Assembly (NCBI GenBank): GCA_015233565.1
Contig: JADFXM010000007.1
Span: forward strand, 62,001 to 126,000
DNA from: Candidatus Rifleibacteriota bacterium
GTDB lineage: Bacteria; Muiribacteriota; Ozemobacteria; Ozemobacterales; Ozemobacteraceae
Reading direction: 5' to 3'
Length of the DNA stretch: 64,000 nt
The position numbers and the translations under genes are program-made. The notes under the pieces are model-generated. The model saw only the letters and a program-made list of their open reading frames with translations. It was not told the DNA's origin and searched no databases. This document shows, piece after piece, positions 55,426 through 63,264 of the stretch (positions are counted from its first letter, which is position 1; each line of letters opens with the position of its first letter).

Positions 55426-57599
55426 TGACTGAAAATGTGAAAGATCTTTTGACTGCAGAATCTTCGGAAAGAGAACAGAACTATGATTTGCGGGAACGGG
55501 CAGAGGAAGTAGTAAGATGTAAATCGGGCATGAAGAAAGGGAAAATTGAGATTTTCTCAAACGATGAGGGGCAGAAACTTCTACACGAACTGCAATTGCA
55601 TCAGGTTGAGCTGGAAGCCCAGAATGAAGAATTGCGGAAGACACAAATCGAGCTTGAAGCTTCTAAATTCAGATATTTCCAACTGTATGAGTTGTCGCCC
55701 ATTGGGTCTTTGATCATGAATGAGGATGACGTAATTCTTGAAGCAAATCTTACTTCGGTAACCCTTCTGGGAGTTGTAAAAACCTCTTTCCTTAAAATGA
55801 AATTCTCTGCTTTTATTTTCCCTGAAGACCAGGATCTCTACAATCGCCATCACAGAAAGCTTCACCTGAGCGATTCACCGCAATGGTGTGAACTTAGGGT
55901 GAAGCGCCAGAAGAATGAATTCTTCTGGGCGCGGTTGGAAGCCAAGCCGATGCTATGGGTTGACGGAAAGCGGGCTTATTTAACCGCTCTGAGTGATATC
56001 AGCCAAAGCCGAAAAGTAGAAGAGGTGTTACAGCAGAGTGAGGCCAGGTTTGCCTCTATCGTTGAAGATCAGACTGAATTGATCTGTCGCTATCTTCCCA
56101 ATGGAAAACTGACGTTTGTCAACGATGCCTATCTTCGTTATTTTGGAAAGAAGCGCGAAGAGCTTCTGGAGCACAACTTTATACCGCATATTCCCGAGCC
56201 TGATCTGAGCATGACTTTGGAACGAATCAAAGGAATTTCCCATGAGGTTCCTATTGCCGATTTTGAGCACCGGGTCATTATGCCAAACGGCCAAACCTGC
56301 TGGCAGCACTGGATTCATCGGGGTATCTACAATTCGAAAGGAGCTTTGGTCGAATATCAGGCTGTGGGTCGTGATATCACCGAGAAAAAAATTGCAGAAG
56401 CCGCTCAAGTGGAAATTGAACATCTTCTGATTCATTCGCAAAAACTGGAATGCCTTGAGAAAATGGCCGGTGGTATTGCTCATGATTTTAATAATCTCCT
56501 GACTATTATTAACTTAAATCTGGAAATGCTCAGGCAGAAAATGTCTCCCGGGGTGTGTCAGTTTAATCTCAACCAAATGGAGCAAACGCTTGAACGAGCC
56601 ATTGGTCTTACAAAAAAAATGCTGGATTTCTCAGGAAAAGGCCATTTTTCTCCCAAAAAAGTTCAGCTGAATGATGCTATTCGGAAAAGTGTCCAGCGGT
56701 TTTCTCCCTTGCTTCCGAAAAATGTAAAACTATCTCTTGATCTTGATGAGAACCTCCCCTATGCTCTGGTCGATGCTGGGCAGATTGAGCAGGTTGTACT
56801 TAATCTGCTTGCCAATGGTTTGGAAGCCCTTTTGGGAAACTCGGGAAATTTGTTCGTGAGTAGCAAGACACTGGAATGCTCCGAGAGTTTTCTTCAAACC
56901 GCCAGGAGAGAAGCCAAGGCGAGCCCGGGACAATTTGTCTCCATTGAAGTGCGAGATACCGGCTGTGGAATGGACTACGAAACTGAAACCAAAATTTTTG
57001 ATCCTTTTTTTACCACGAAATTTATCGGTCGGGGTTTGGGTTTGTCGGCTGTTCTTGGCATTGTCCGTGGGCATAAAGGGACAATCATAGTGGATTCTCT
57101 ACTTGGGCGTGGAACCTGGATTCGAGTTCTGCTGCCTGTAATGGAATCCGAAGTCAATGTTATTGCGGTTGAACCGCCTGTGAAACAAATTGAATCGACT
57201 TCATTAAAGGAAATAGCTTCCGGTACTGTTCTGGTTGTTGATGATGAGGAGCTGATTTGTACTCTTTGTTCGAAATGGTTGGGGAAAAAGGGATTTCAAG
57301 TGCTATCAGCAAAGAATGGCCAGGAAGCTGTTGAGCTTTTCAGAAAAAATGCTGAGGTCGTTGTTTGTGTTCTGCTTGATTTAACCATGCCGGTTATGAG
57401 CGGGTGGACAGCTTTTGCTCAAATGCGTGAAATCAAATCAGATGTCCGTGTGATTCTTACCAGCGGTTTTTCTGAAGAGGACGCCCTCAGTCGCTTCGGC
57501 CAGGACAAACCTAACATTTTTATTCAAAAACCTTTTTCCCTGGACCTACTGGGCGAAAAAATCAACCAGCTTATTTGCAGCGGAAAAGTTAACCAATGA
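55425..57599 (+). CDS. PAS-PAS hybrid histidine kinase with receiver
   Basis: A soluble 724-residue kinase. The N-terminus carries the helix LLHELQLHQVELEAQNEELR common in front of PAS kinases. PAS1 (about 85-195) and PAS2 (about 205-325, PAC end GRDITEKKIAE) precede HisKA with GGIAHDFNNLLTII (about 347) and an HATPase domain with DTGCGM and GRGLGLSAVLGIVRGH. A receiver (about 600-720) has VLVVDDEELI, CVLLDLTMPVMSG and FIQKPFS. A PAS-kinase fragment lies directly upstream, so the ancestral protein may have been longer. The signal is unknown. Confidence 0.92.
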   Translation: MTENVKDLLTAESSEREQNYDLRERAEEVVRCKSGMKKGKIEIFSNDEGQKLLHELQLHQVELEAQNEELRKTQIELEASKFRYFQLYELSPIGSLIMNEDDVILEANLTSVTLLGVVKTSFLKMKFSAFIFPEDQDLYNRHHRKLHLSDSPQWCELRVKRQKNEFFWARLEAKPMLWVDGKRAYLTALSDISQSRKVEEVLQQSEARFASIVEDQTELICRYLPNGKLTFVNDAYLRYFGKKREELLEHNFIPHIPEPDLSMTLERIKGISHEVPIADFEHRVIMPNGQTCWQHWIHRGIYNSKGALVEYQAVGRDITEKKIAEAAQVEIEHLLIHSQKLECLEKMAGGIAHDFNNLLTIINLNLEMLRQKMSPGVCQFNLNQMEQTLERAIGLTKKMLDFSGKGHFSPKKVQLNDAIRKSVQRFSPLLPKNVKLSLDLDENLPYALVDAGQIEQVVLNLLANGLEALLGNSGNLFVSSKTLECSESFLQTARREAKASPGQFVSIEVRDTGCGMDYETETKIFDPFFTTKFIGRGLGLSAVLGIVRGHKGTIIVDSLLGRGTWIRVLLPVMESEVNVIAVEPPVKQIESTSLKEIASGTVLVVDDEELICTLCSKWLGKKGFQVLSAKNGQEAVELFRKNAEVVVCVLLDLTMPVMSGWTAFAQMREIKSDVRVILTSGFSEEDALSRFGQDKPNIFIQKPFSLDLLGEKINQLICSGKVNQ

Positions 57600-57986
57600 A
57601 GATTTAACCTCCCAAAAGGTTGTATTGCTAAAAGTTTAAAGGGATTTTAGTAAAAGTGTGCGCTGCCGGGATTGGCTGTTTTCAATTCTGGGTAACATGG
57701 GTAACAGAAAATAAGCCCTTTTCGTGCTATTTCAAGCTAAACTCAGCAATCTGGATTAAAAATAAAAGTGTATCGGGCCAGTATTGGAAGATTGAAAAAA
57801 AATCGTCGATGTTGGCATAATAACAAGAATTAATTTACTGTTAAAACCATAAATACTTTGCAAGCGTTCAAGCGCACGGCCCAAAACTAAGAAGATGGAA
57901 AAAATTAACACACAAACTTTTGCATATAACATCTTGGTTACCCGGCAAAGTCACAAATTCATCAGGGACCACCCGCAGAGAAGCGA
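57600..57986. other. Intergenic region between convergent genes
   Basis: Nothing convincing is seen here beyond a small AACCT/AGGTT hairpin at about 57606-57621 after the kinase stop codon. No repeat family of this window is recognised. Confidence 0.3.
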
Positions 57987-58964
57987 TCACAAGACTTGAC
58001 TTTTTTGGCAAGGTGGGATGATTCCCCAACTTTGCAATGCAAAAAAACTAGAAAATATTCCAACCGGGAAAGCGAAGTTGTCTTGGTGTCCACCCTGATC
58101 GACTCCGGTGCCGGGGTTAATTGCGATTCCGTGAGCCATTCCAGTAATTTCAAACGTTTCAACGACCGGGCGACCATTTTTGTCATGATAAATTTTGTGG
58201 GGAAAACCATTAACCGTATCTACGATATCCGGAGTTTGACTAGTTTGATGGAGGGCTGTGAATTGGGCAACGATACTTTGCATATTGTTAGGATTCACCA
58301 TAATGTCCCTTGTACCATGAAAAACCAACATTTTAGGATAAGAACCGGAATATCCAGGATGGGTTTCGGAAACCAGGCGTGCCCATTCTTCCGGTTTCCT
58401 GCTTTTTCCCTGGAACATAACCTTTAACGCATGATTGGAATCGGCCGCACGATAGGCAATACCTGACATTACCGCTCCGGAAGCGAAGAGTTCAGGATAA
58501 GCACAACACATAACAGTAGTAAAACATCCGCCGGCTGATAGACCGGTTACAAAAACTTTCCTGGAATCTATCCTATAATCGACTTTCATTCGGTCGACCA
58601 TTTCTTTAATTGATCCGCATTCGCCTTTTCCAGCTCGAATGTGTTCATCTTTAAACCAGTGGAAAGCGCCAATCGAATTATTCTTAAGTTGTTGTTCAGG
58701 ATAAAGAACGTAAAATCCAAATCGATCCGCGAGTTGATTCCATCCACCTGAATTTGCAATTTCCTGAGCTGATTGCATACAGCCGTGGAGTACAACTACA
58801 AGAGGAGCCTCAGAAGTTGGGGCCGGAGTCGGAACGTATTTGTACATCCTTAATTTCCCGGGATTTCTTTCAAGGTCAATAACTTCTGTAAGTGAACCAG
58901 ATGCTTGAAATTTGGGATGGTTATCAAACAAATCAAGAAAAATGTCGTTCAAAGCCAATTGCAT
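57987..58964 (-). CDS. PHB-depolymerase / feruloyl-esterase-type alpha/beta hydrolase
   Basis: A 325-residue hydrolase of the short-chain PHA depolymerase (LpqC/FaeC-like) family. The blocks are PLVVVLHGCMQSAQEIA, WNQLADRFGFYVLYPEQ, the nucleophile elbow VFVTGLSAGGCFT (Ser about 156), VFHGTRDIMVNP with the Asp, and ITGMAHGIAINPG with the His. The triad is complete. Family members hydrolyse polyhydroxyalkanoates or feruloyl esters outside the cell, but no signal peptide is visible here, so it may act inside the cell. GGAGG precedes the ATG. It is monocistronic. Confidence 0.9.
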   Translation of the reverse strand: MQLALNDIFLDLFDNHPKFQASGSLTEVIDLERNPGKLRMYKYVPTPAPTSEAPLVVVLHGCMQSAQEIANSGGWNQLADRFGFYVLYPEQQLKNNSIGAFHWFKDEHIRAGKGECGSIKEMVDRMKVDYRIDSRKVFVTGLSAGGCFTTVMCCAYPELFASGAVMSGIAYRAADSNHALKVMFQGKSRKPEEWARLVSETHPGYSGSYPKMLVFHGTRDIMVNPNNMQSIVAQFTALHQTSQTPDIVDTVNGFPHKIYHDKNGRPVVETFEITGMAHGIAINPGTGVDQGGHQDNFAFPVGIFSSFFALQSWGIIPPCQKSQVL

Positions 58965-59021
58965 ATTTCCTCCAATGACGTATACTGCGTTTGAAAAGTA
59001 TTATCGGAATTTAGATGAAGT

Positions 59022-59231
59022 TCAAACGGTCTGAATTGGATTTGAAGCCTCCTCGAATAACTTTCCAAGGGTTCCCTCTAAAATTTCATTGGAAGTGGCT
59101 GTGAAATCCTCATTGAAAAATCGAGTGAGATGGGGGAATGTGATTCCGGATAATAATCCATTAAACTGGCTTTGCCAGATAACTGGAAAGCAAACAAGTA
59201 ATGCGATACAAGCTTTATAGCCTGTTTTCAT
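59022..59231 (-). CDS. Possible small secreted protein
   Basis: A 69-residue frame with a signal-like N-terminus (MKTGYKACIALLVCFPVIW) and an AAGGAAAA stretch ten bases before the ATG. The rest has no recognised family. It lies just upstream of the esterase gene on the same strand. It could be a real small exported protein or a fragment. Confidence 0.4.
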   Translation of the reverse strand: MKTGYKACIALLVCFPVIWQSQFNGLLSGITFPHLTRFFNEDFTATSNEILEGTLGKLFEEASNPIQTV

Positions 59232-59384
59232 ATGCTTTTTCCTTTTTTAGGTGAAATTTTACTGCGATGCAGTAATAATTTACTGAGAGTATTGACGGCA
59301 AATTTAACGATATAAATCTATTTTTGATGTTGCATTGCAAAATATCAGGTTTTCCTGTTTTTGTCAAATTCCCTTCGAAGAGTG

Positions 59385-59744
59385 CAGCAACAAAGAGTAA
59401 ATTCATATTGGCTTGGCACTTAACCGTGCAATTTAAAAAAAACTCCGCGAAAATATTTTTTTTTCAAATTTTCTTTGCATGTGTTTATGCAGTTTTATAC
59501 CAATCCCAACTAATCCGTCTGCATCACAAAAAACTTGAATTTAACCGGAAATAAGAGGAGTCAGTTGATACATATGGAAAAATTGAAATTTCAGAAAATT
59601 TCTGAATTAATTTCTGGATGCTTAAAGCTTTCTCCTTTCCCAAAGTTAATACCGGTTAAAGTAGATCTGAAGCTGGAAATAGCACTAACGAACGAGTAAA
59701 TTTGATTTGGTATTAGAAGTCAAGCATTTTTACTCTTTTCGCTG
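59385..59744. repeat. Family D MITE-like element, copy 6 (reverse), split by a family C element
   Basis: In reverse orientation the element starts CAGCAACAAAGAGTAAA and ends TACTCTTTTCGCTG. A family C element interrupts it at 59498-59712; the D sequence across the site (GCAGTTTTAGAAGTCAAG) is intact in the copy at 41279. Its own 9-bp flanks (CGAAGAGTG and GAGGGGCTT) are not a clear duplication. Confidence 0.85.
59498..59712. repeat. Family C MITE-like element, copy 4 (diverged interior)
   Basis: A 215-bp element with termini TACCAATCCCAACTAATC and GAGTAAATTTGATTTGGTA, flanked by TTA on both sides (59495-59497 and 59713-59715). The interior differs much from copies 1-3, but length and ends agree. 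Confidence 0.83.
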
Positions 59745-59878
59745 GAGGGGCTTGGCTTACTTGAAAATCGAATTTCCGCAAAAAAAGTTGTTTTATAGAG
59801 AGATTTTTACCAACCACGGAAAATTTCATGCTAAAATAACTCACCTGCAATTTTTAGTAAAAATATTAGGAGGTTTTT

Positions 59879-60331
59879 ATGAAAAAGTATTTTCTTCTTC
59901 TCGGGTGTTTGTGCTTTCTGGGATTTCAAACTAATTCTTATGGGCAAAGCGTTAATTCAGGGGAAGTGTTAAATAATTCAAACGCTCCGGGGCAAATTTC
60001 AACTGATTCAAAAGAAATTAAAGAACTTAGTTTTAGCTTGGGAGAATTTACCACACCGTCAAAAGATGAAGCGCTTCATTATATAAAAGTTGAAGTTGTA
60101 ATGGAGTATGAAGGAATAAATGATGAACCGTTAAAAAGGAACAAAGATAAATTTAGAGATGCTGTCAATACTTTATTGATGCAAATTACAATCCAACAAG
60201 CAAAAAAAGATTATATTGAACACGCTCTTCATAATAGCATCCAGAAAAGAATGCAGGAATTGTTAACTGAATTTGCTCCTGGCCTGATAAAAATAAAAAG
60301 AATATTGATTCCAGCTTTTCTAATCAATTAA
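59879..60331 (+). CDS. FliL-like secreted protein
   Basis: A 150-residue protein with a signal peptide (MKKYFLLLGCLCFLGFQTNSYGQ) behind a strong AGGAGG site. The mature domain, with HYIKVEVVMEYEG, KFRDAVNTLLMQITIQQ and LIKIKRILIPAFLIN, follows the strand-helix-strand pattern of the periplasmic FliL/stomatin-like domain. FliL assists the flagellar stator, but no flagellar gene is near and FliL normally has a membrane anchor, so this is an orphan or distant homologue. An upstream family D/C composite ends about 130 bases before it. Confidence 0.55.
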   Translation: MKKYFLLLGCLCFLGFQTNSYGQSVNSGEVLNNSNAPGQISTDSKEIKELSFSLGEFTTPSKDEALHYIKVEVVMEYEGINDEPLKRNKDKFRDAVNTLLMQITIQQAKKDYIEHALHNSIQKRMQELLTEFAPGLIKIKRILIPAFLIN

Positions 60332-60410
60332 ATTATCGAATTAATAAATTCGAGCGAGCTTGGGGAACCGTTGCTAATACAGGTTTGAAGTAAAACGACG
60401 GAGAAAAAAA

Positions 60411-61076
60411 ATGGAAGGATATAATGCCCAAGAAATTTTGAATTGCTATGATTTAACTGCTAAGGAATATGCTGATAAATTTCTGAACGAATTGGATGGT
60501 AAACCCTTTGACAGAAACATTTTAGACCGATTTACCCAGCTATTACCAAATGGAAGTGTCGTTTATGATTTCGGCTGTGGTTCTGGGCAGACAACCAAAT
60601 ACCTTTTTGATAAGAAAGTACATAAGATTATTGGATTAGATTTTTCTGAAAATTCCATACGGCTTGCCAGCAGGAATTTCCCGGAAATTACCTTCATTGT
60701 TGATGACATGCTGAATTCAAAAATGGCTTCAAATTCCGTTGAAGGAATAATTGCATTCTATTCAATCGTTCATTTTACTTATACAGAGGTTGAGAAAGCT
60801 TTTAAAGAATGGTGGAGGCTATTGGAAACAGGTGCATTTTGTTTGTTCAGTTTTCATATCGGCGAGGGTTCAGTTGAAATTTCTGATTTTCTTGGAGTAA
60901 AAGGTGCAAATGCAGTGTGGCGTTTACTTGAAATGGATAAAATACTAACGATAGCAGAAAAAGTAGGTTTTACCATCTCAGAAGCAATTATCCGATATCC
61001 CTACAAAGGTGTGGAGCACGAGACTAAGAGAGGCTATATAACTTTGAAAAAAAGCTATGATTCGCGCAAAGAATAA
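60411..61076 (+). CDS. Class I SAM-dependent methyltransferase
   Basis: A 221-residue methyltransferase with motif I VYDFGCGSGQTT, the acidic residue after beta 2 in IIGLDFSENSI, motif II FIVDDMLNSKM, and IIAFYSIVHFTYTEVEKAFKEWWRLLE as motif III and the following helix. The substrate is not evident; small-molecule methylation of the UbiE/BioC type is likely. It follows the FliL-like gene by 80 bases on the same strand. Confidence 0.88.
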   Translation: MEGYNAQEILNCYDLTAKEYADKFLNELDGKPFDRNILDRFTQLLPNGSVVYDFGCGSGQTTKYLFDKKVHKIIGLDFSENSIRLASRNFPEITFIVDDMLNSKMASNSVEGIIAFYSIVHFTYTEVEKAFKEWWRLLETGAFCLFSFHIGEGSVEISDFLGVKGANAVWRLLEMDKILTIAEKVGFTISEAIIRYPYKGVEHETKRGYITLKKSYDSRKE

Positions 61077-61243
61077 GTGTTCCCGACTGATGAAAACTTT
61101 ATCGGAACTAAGTTATTCAGTTCCTCTGTCAAAAGTGTTTTTTGTTAAGCAAGGGTATTAAATTCAGAAAAGCAAATGGTTTTTAGCAGATCGTTGTTTT
61201 TATTTCCAGTCCAAAGGAAATTATTAATCAAGCAAATATTAAA

Positions 61244-61352
61244 CAATGATACGTAAGAAAACTAAAATCGTGAAAACAAATTTGAGAACCAGCATCAAAT
61301 CATGATCGATTTTTGCAATTTGCACAGGTCTAAGCAATTATGCGTACAATTG
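61244..61352. repeat. Family F repeat, copy 2 (uninterrupted)
   Basis: A sequence of about 109 bp from CAATGATACGTAAG to ATGCGTACAATTG, matching 46041-46253 without the family C insertion. The ends form an imperfect inverted pair (CAATGATACG / CAATTGTACG). It serves as the empty site for the insertion at 46141. The remainder of 61077-61436 shows no gene. Confidence 0.7.
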
Positions 61353-61436
61353 ATATTAAGTACGTTTGCGGTGTGGCTTGCCTCTCTTTGGGAAACCCAA
61401 ACCGAATTCCTGAGGCATTCCCAATAAATGCGTGAT

Positions 61437-62948
61437 TTACTCCGACACAAATTCGGCTAGGTATCCAAAGTGGTCGGAAACCCTTTTATAGTCCTGACCT
61501 GAAAAGAGAACCCTTGCAGCGGTTGGCTGGAATCTGTTTCCCCTCTTAGCGAAAAGAAAGTCAATCCGACCATCGGAGGCAAGGTGTTCCTCTCTTCCCG
61601 GCAAGGAATCCCGAAAGACTTTTGCAAAGATGGCGGGGGAGGTGACCCGCAAAAACTGGTCTTCAAAACCGCTGTCAGCGATCTGCATGTAGCCCGGGGA
61701 GCCGGCTTTGTTGTTGAAATCGCCACATATAAAAGTCGCTGCTACTTGATCGGTCCCTATTTCGTGGGCCCATTGCTGCAATTTATCATACTGCTGCTGG
61801 AAGCCGCCCGACATCCAACTCAGATGGACGGAAAACACATTGATCAGGCCGACATAGGGAAAATGAATCTGGGCCATTACGACTTTTCTGGAATGAATAT
61901 CGTGAATGTTATGGCTGGGGGAAACGTAACCGGCGTCACATTTCAGGAACCGGTGCTTGCTCAAAATTGCAATGCCTTCTCTGTAACGGTCGAAACCGAT
62001 ATGCGCCCAGTCCGTGTGGAGGAAATAAGACCGACCGTATCCTTGTATGCGCTCCTGAATGATCTTTGCGGCATTGGACGGCCATAAACCCTGACCCCCA
62101 TTCCATTCTTCACCGACCTCCTGCAGGCAGACTACATCAATATCATTCTCATGAATCGCCCTGGCTATTTCGTTGAACTTGTCATCCTGATCTGCTTCCT
62201 GATAGCAATGCAGATTGAGGGTTAGAATTTTCAAACCGGCGCGGCAGGCAATATAATTGCCGCCAAAATTATTGTCCCAGATTTCCTCCTGTTCCGTCTC
62301 ACAGCCTATGACATATTCAACCTTGAAGTGGCTTCGAACCTTGATCCGGCCGACCCAGAGAGTCACGCCGTCTTCTTGGAGATTGTCGGCGCGATTTTGG
62401 CGCTCCTGGTGCCAGTAATCGTGCTGTAAAAAGCAGCGGGTCTGATGAAACGTCTGCCAGTTGTCGATGGTCCAGCGGATAAAAACCTGTCCTGCCTGCA
62501 CGGATCGATTAACTGCTACTGCTACCGGATGCGCCGTCTCACCATGAGGCAGCAAGCCTCGGAAACAGATCTGACTTAGCAGAAAACCAGGCCCTAAAAG
62601 AATGCCGGCATTTTCTTTAATATAGAAGTTTAATTGGTGATTGTCGTCCCAATATTCTTTGCCTTCGACCAGGTAACGCAACTTAAAGCGGATATTCCCA
62701 GACAATCCCTCTTGGGAATGGGCGCGAAAAGTGCCCTTGGCGAGCCACCGTTCCCTACTTGGGGTTGCCTGAAAATTATAATGGGCCGGTAGTATATTCC
62801 AGACGTTGTCATCGGTGGCCCAATGGACCGCGATTTGTTTTTGGAAGCCAAGGTTTTCCACCAAAACGTCTATCTCAAACTCCTGGACAAGAACTCCATC
62901 TTTTGCTGAGAAGATGTTCAGGGCATACACCAGGCGGATCTCGTTCAT
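61437..62948 (-). CDS. Tandem CBM21-like domains fused to an endonuclease/exonuclease/phosphatase domain
   Basis: A 503-residue protein. Residues about 1-110 and 130-245 each resemble the starch/glycogen-binding CBM21 module: VLVENLGFQKQIAVHWATDD with GKEYWDDNHQLNFYI, then GQVFIRWTIDNWQTF with EEIWDNNFGGNY. Residues about 250-500 are an EEP fold: ILTLNLHCYQ, VVCLQEVGEEW, FSVHLSWMSG, FICGDFNNKAG, DGRIDFLFAKR and RVSDHFGYLAEF hold the Asn, Glu, His, Asp-Asn and final Asp-His of the active site. EEP enzymes hydrolyse phosphodiesters in DNA, RNA, lipids or phosphoinositides. There is no signal peptide. The gene is GC-richer than its surroundings. Confidence 0.82.
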   Translation of the reverse strand: MNEIRLVYALNIFSAKDGVLVQEFEIDVLVENLGFQKQIAVHWATDDNVWNILPAHYNFQATPSRERWLAKGTFRAHSQEGLSGNIRFKLRYLVEGKEYWDDNHQLNFYIKENAGILLGPGFLLSQICFRGLLPHGETAHPVAVAVNRSVQAGQVFIRWTIDNWQTFHQTRCFLQHDYWHQERQNRADNLQEDGVTLWVGRIKVRSHFKVEYVIGCETEQEEIWDNNFGGNYIACRAGLKILTLNLHCYQEADQDDKFNEIARAIHENDIDVVCLQEVGEEWNGGQGLWPSNAAKIIQERIQGYGRSYFLHTDWAHIGFDRYREGIAILSKHRFLKCDAGYVSPSHNIHDIHSRKVVMAQIHFPYVGLINVFSVHLSWMSGGFQQQYDKLQQWAHEIGTDQVAATFICGDFNNKAGSPGYMQIADSGFEDQFLRVTSPAIFAKVFRDSLPGREEHLASDGRIDFLFAKRGNRFQPTAARVLFSGQDYKRVSDHFGYLAEFVSE

Positions 62949-63264
62949 CTCTTTCTGTCATCCCGTTCCGGAGAAGGTTATTGGATTAAAACACCTTCCC
63001 ATAAAGTGTAAAAAATATACAGTAGAACTTTTTGCAATATTGTAGAAAAATTGCACATTTGCTGAGCAAGAATTCAATGGGAACAGTATTGTGAAAACTT
63101 TCCCAAAAGAGAATCTGATAATTTTGCAAGAACCTCGGTATAATAATACATTTTTCCCCAAAAAGCATTTCCTTTATCATCTGAAGAATAGGCCTCGCCG
63201 GAAAGTCTGGCTGTAAAACCTTTTCCGGTTGTTGTTTTACTTGGTAAGCCAACGATATGAGGCA
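62949..63264. other. Intergenic region before the EEP gene
   Basis: These 316 bases contain no convincing gene or repeat of the families seen elsewhere. GC falls sharply here compared with the genes on each side. The promoter of the CBM21-EEP gene is expected in this stretch, so it may be transcribed separately from the phospholipase D-like gene. Confidence 0.3.
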
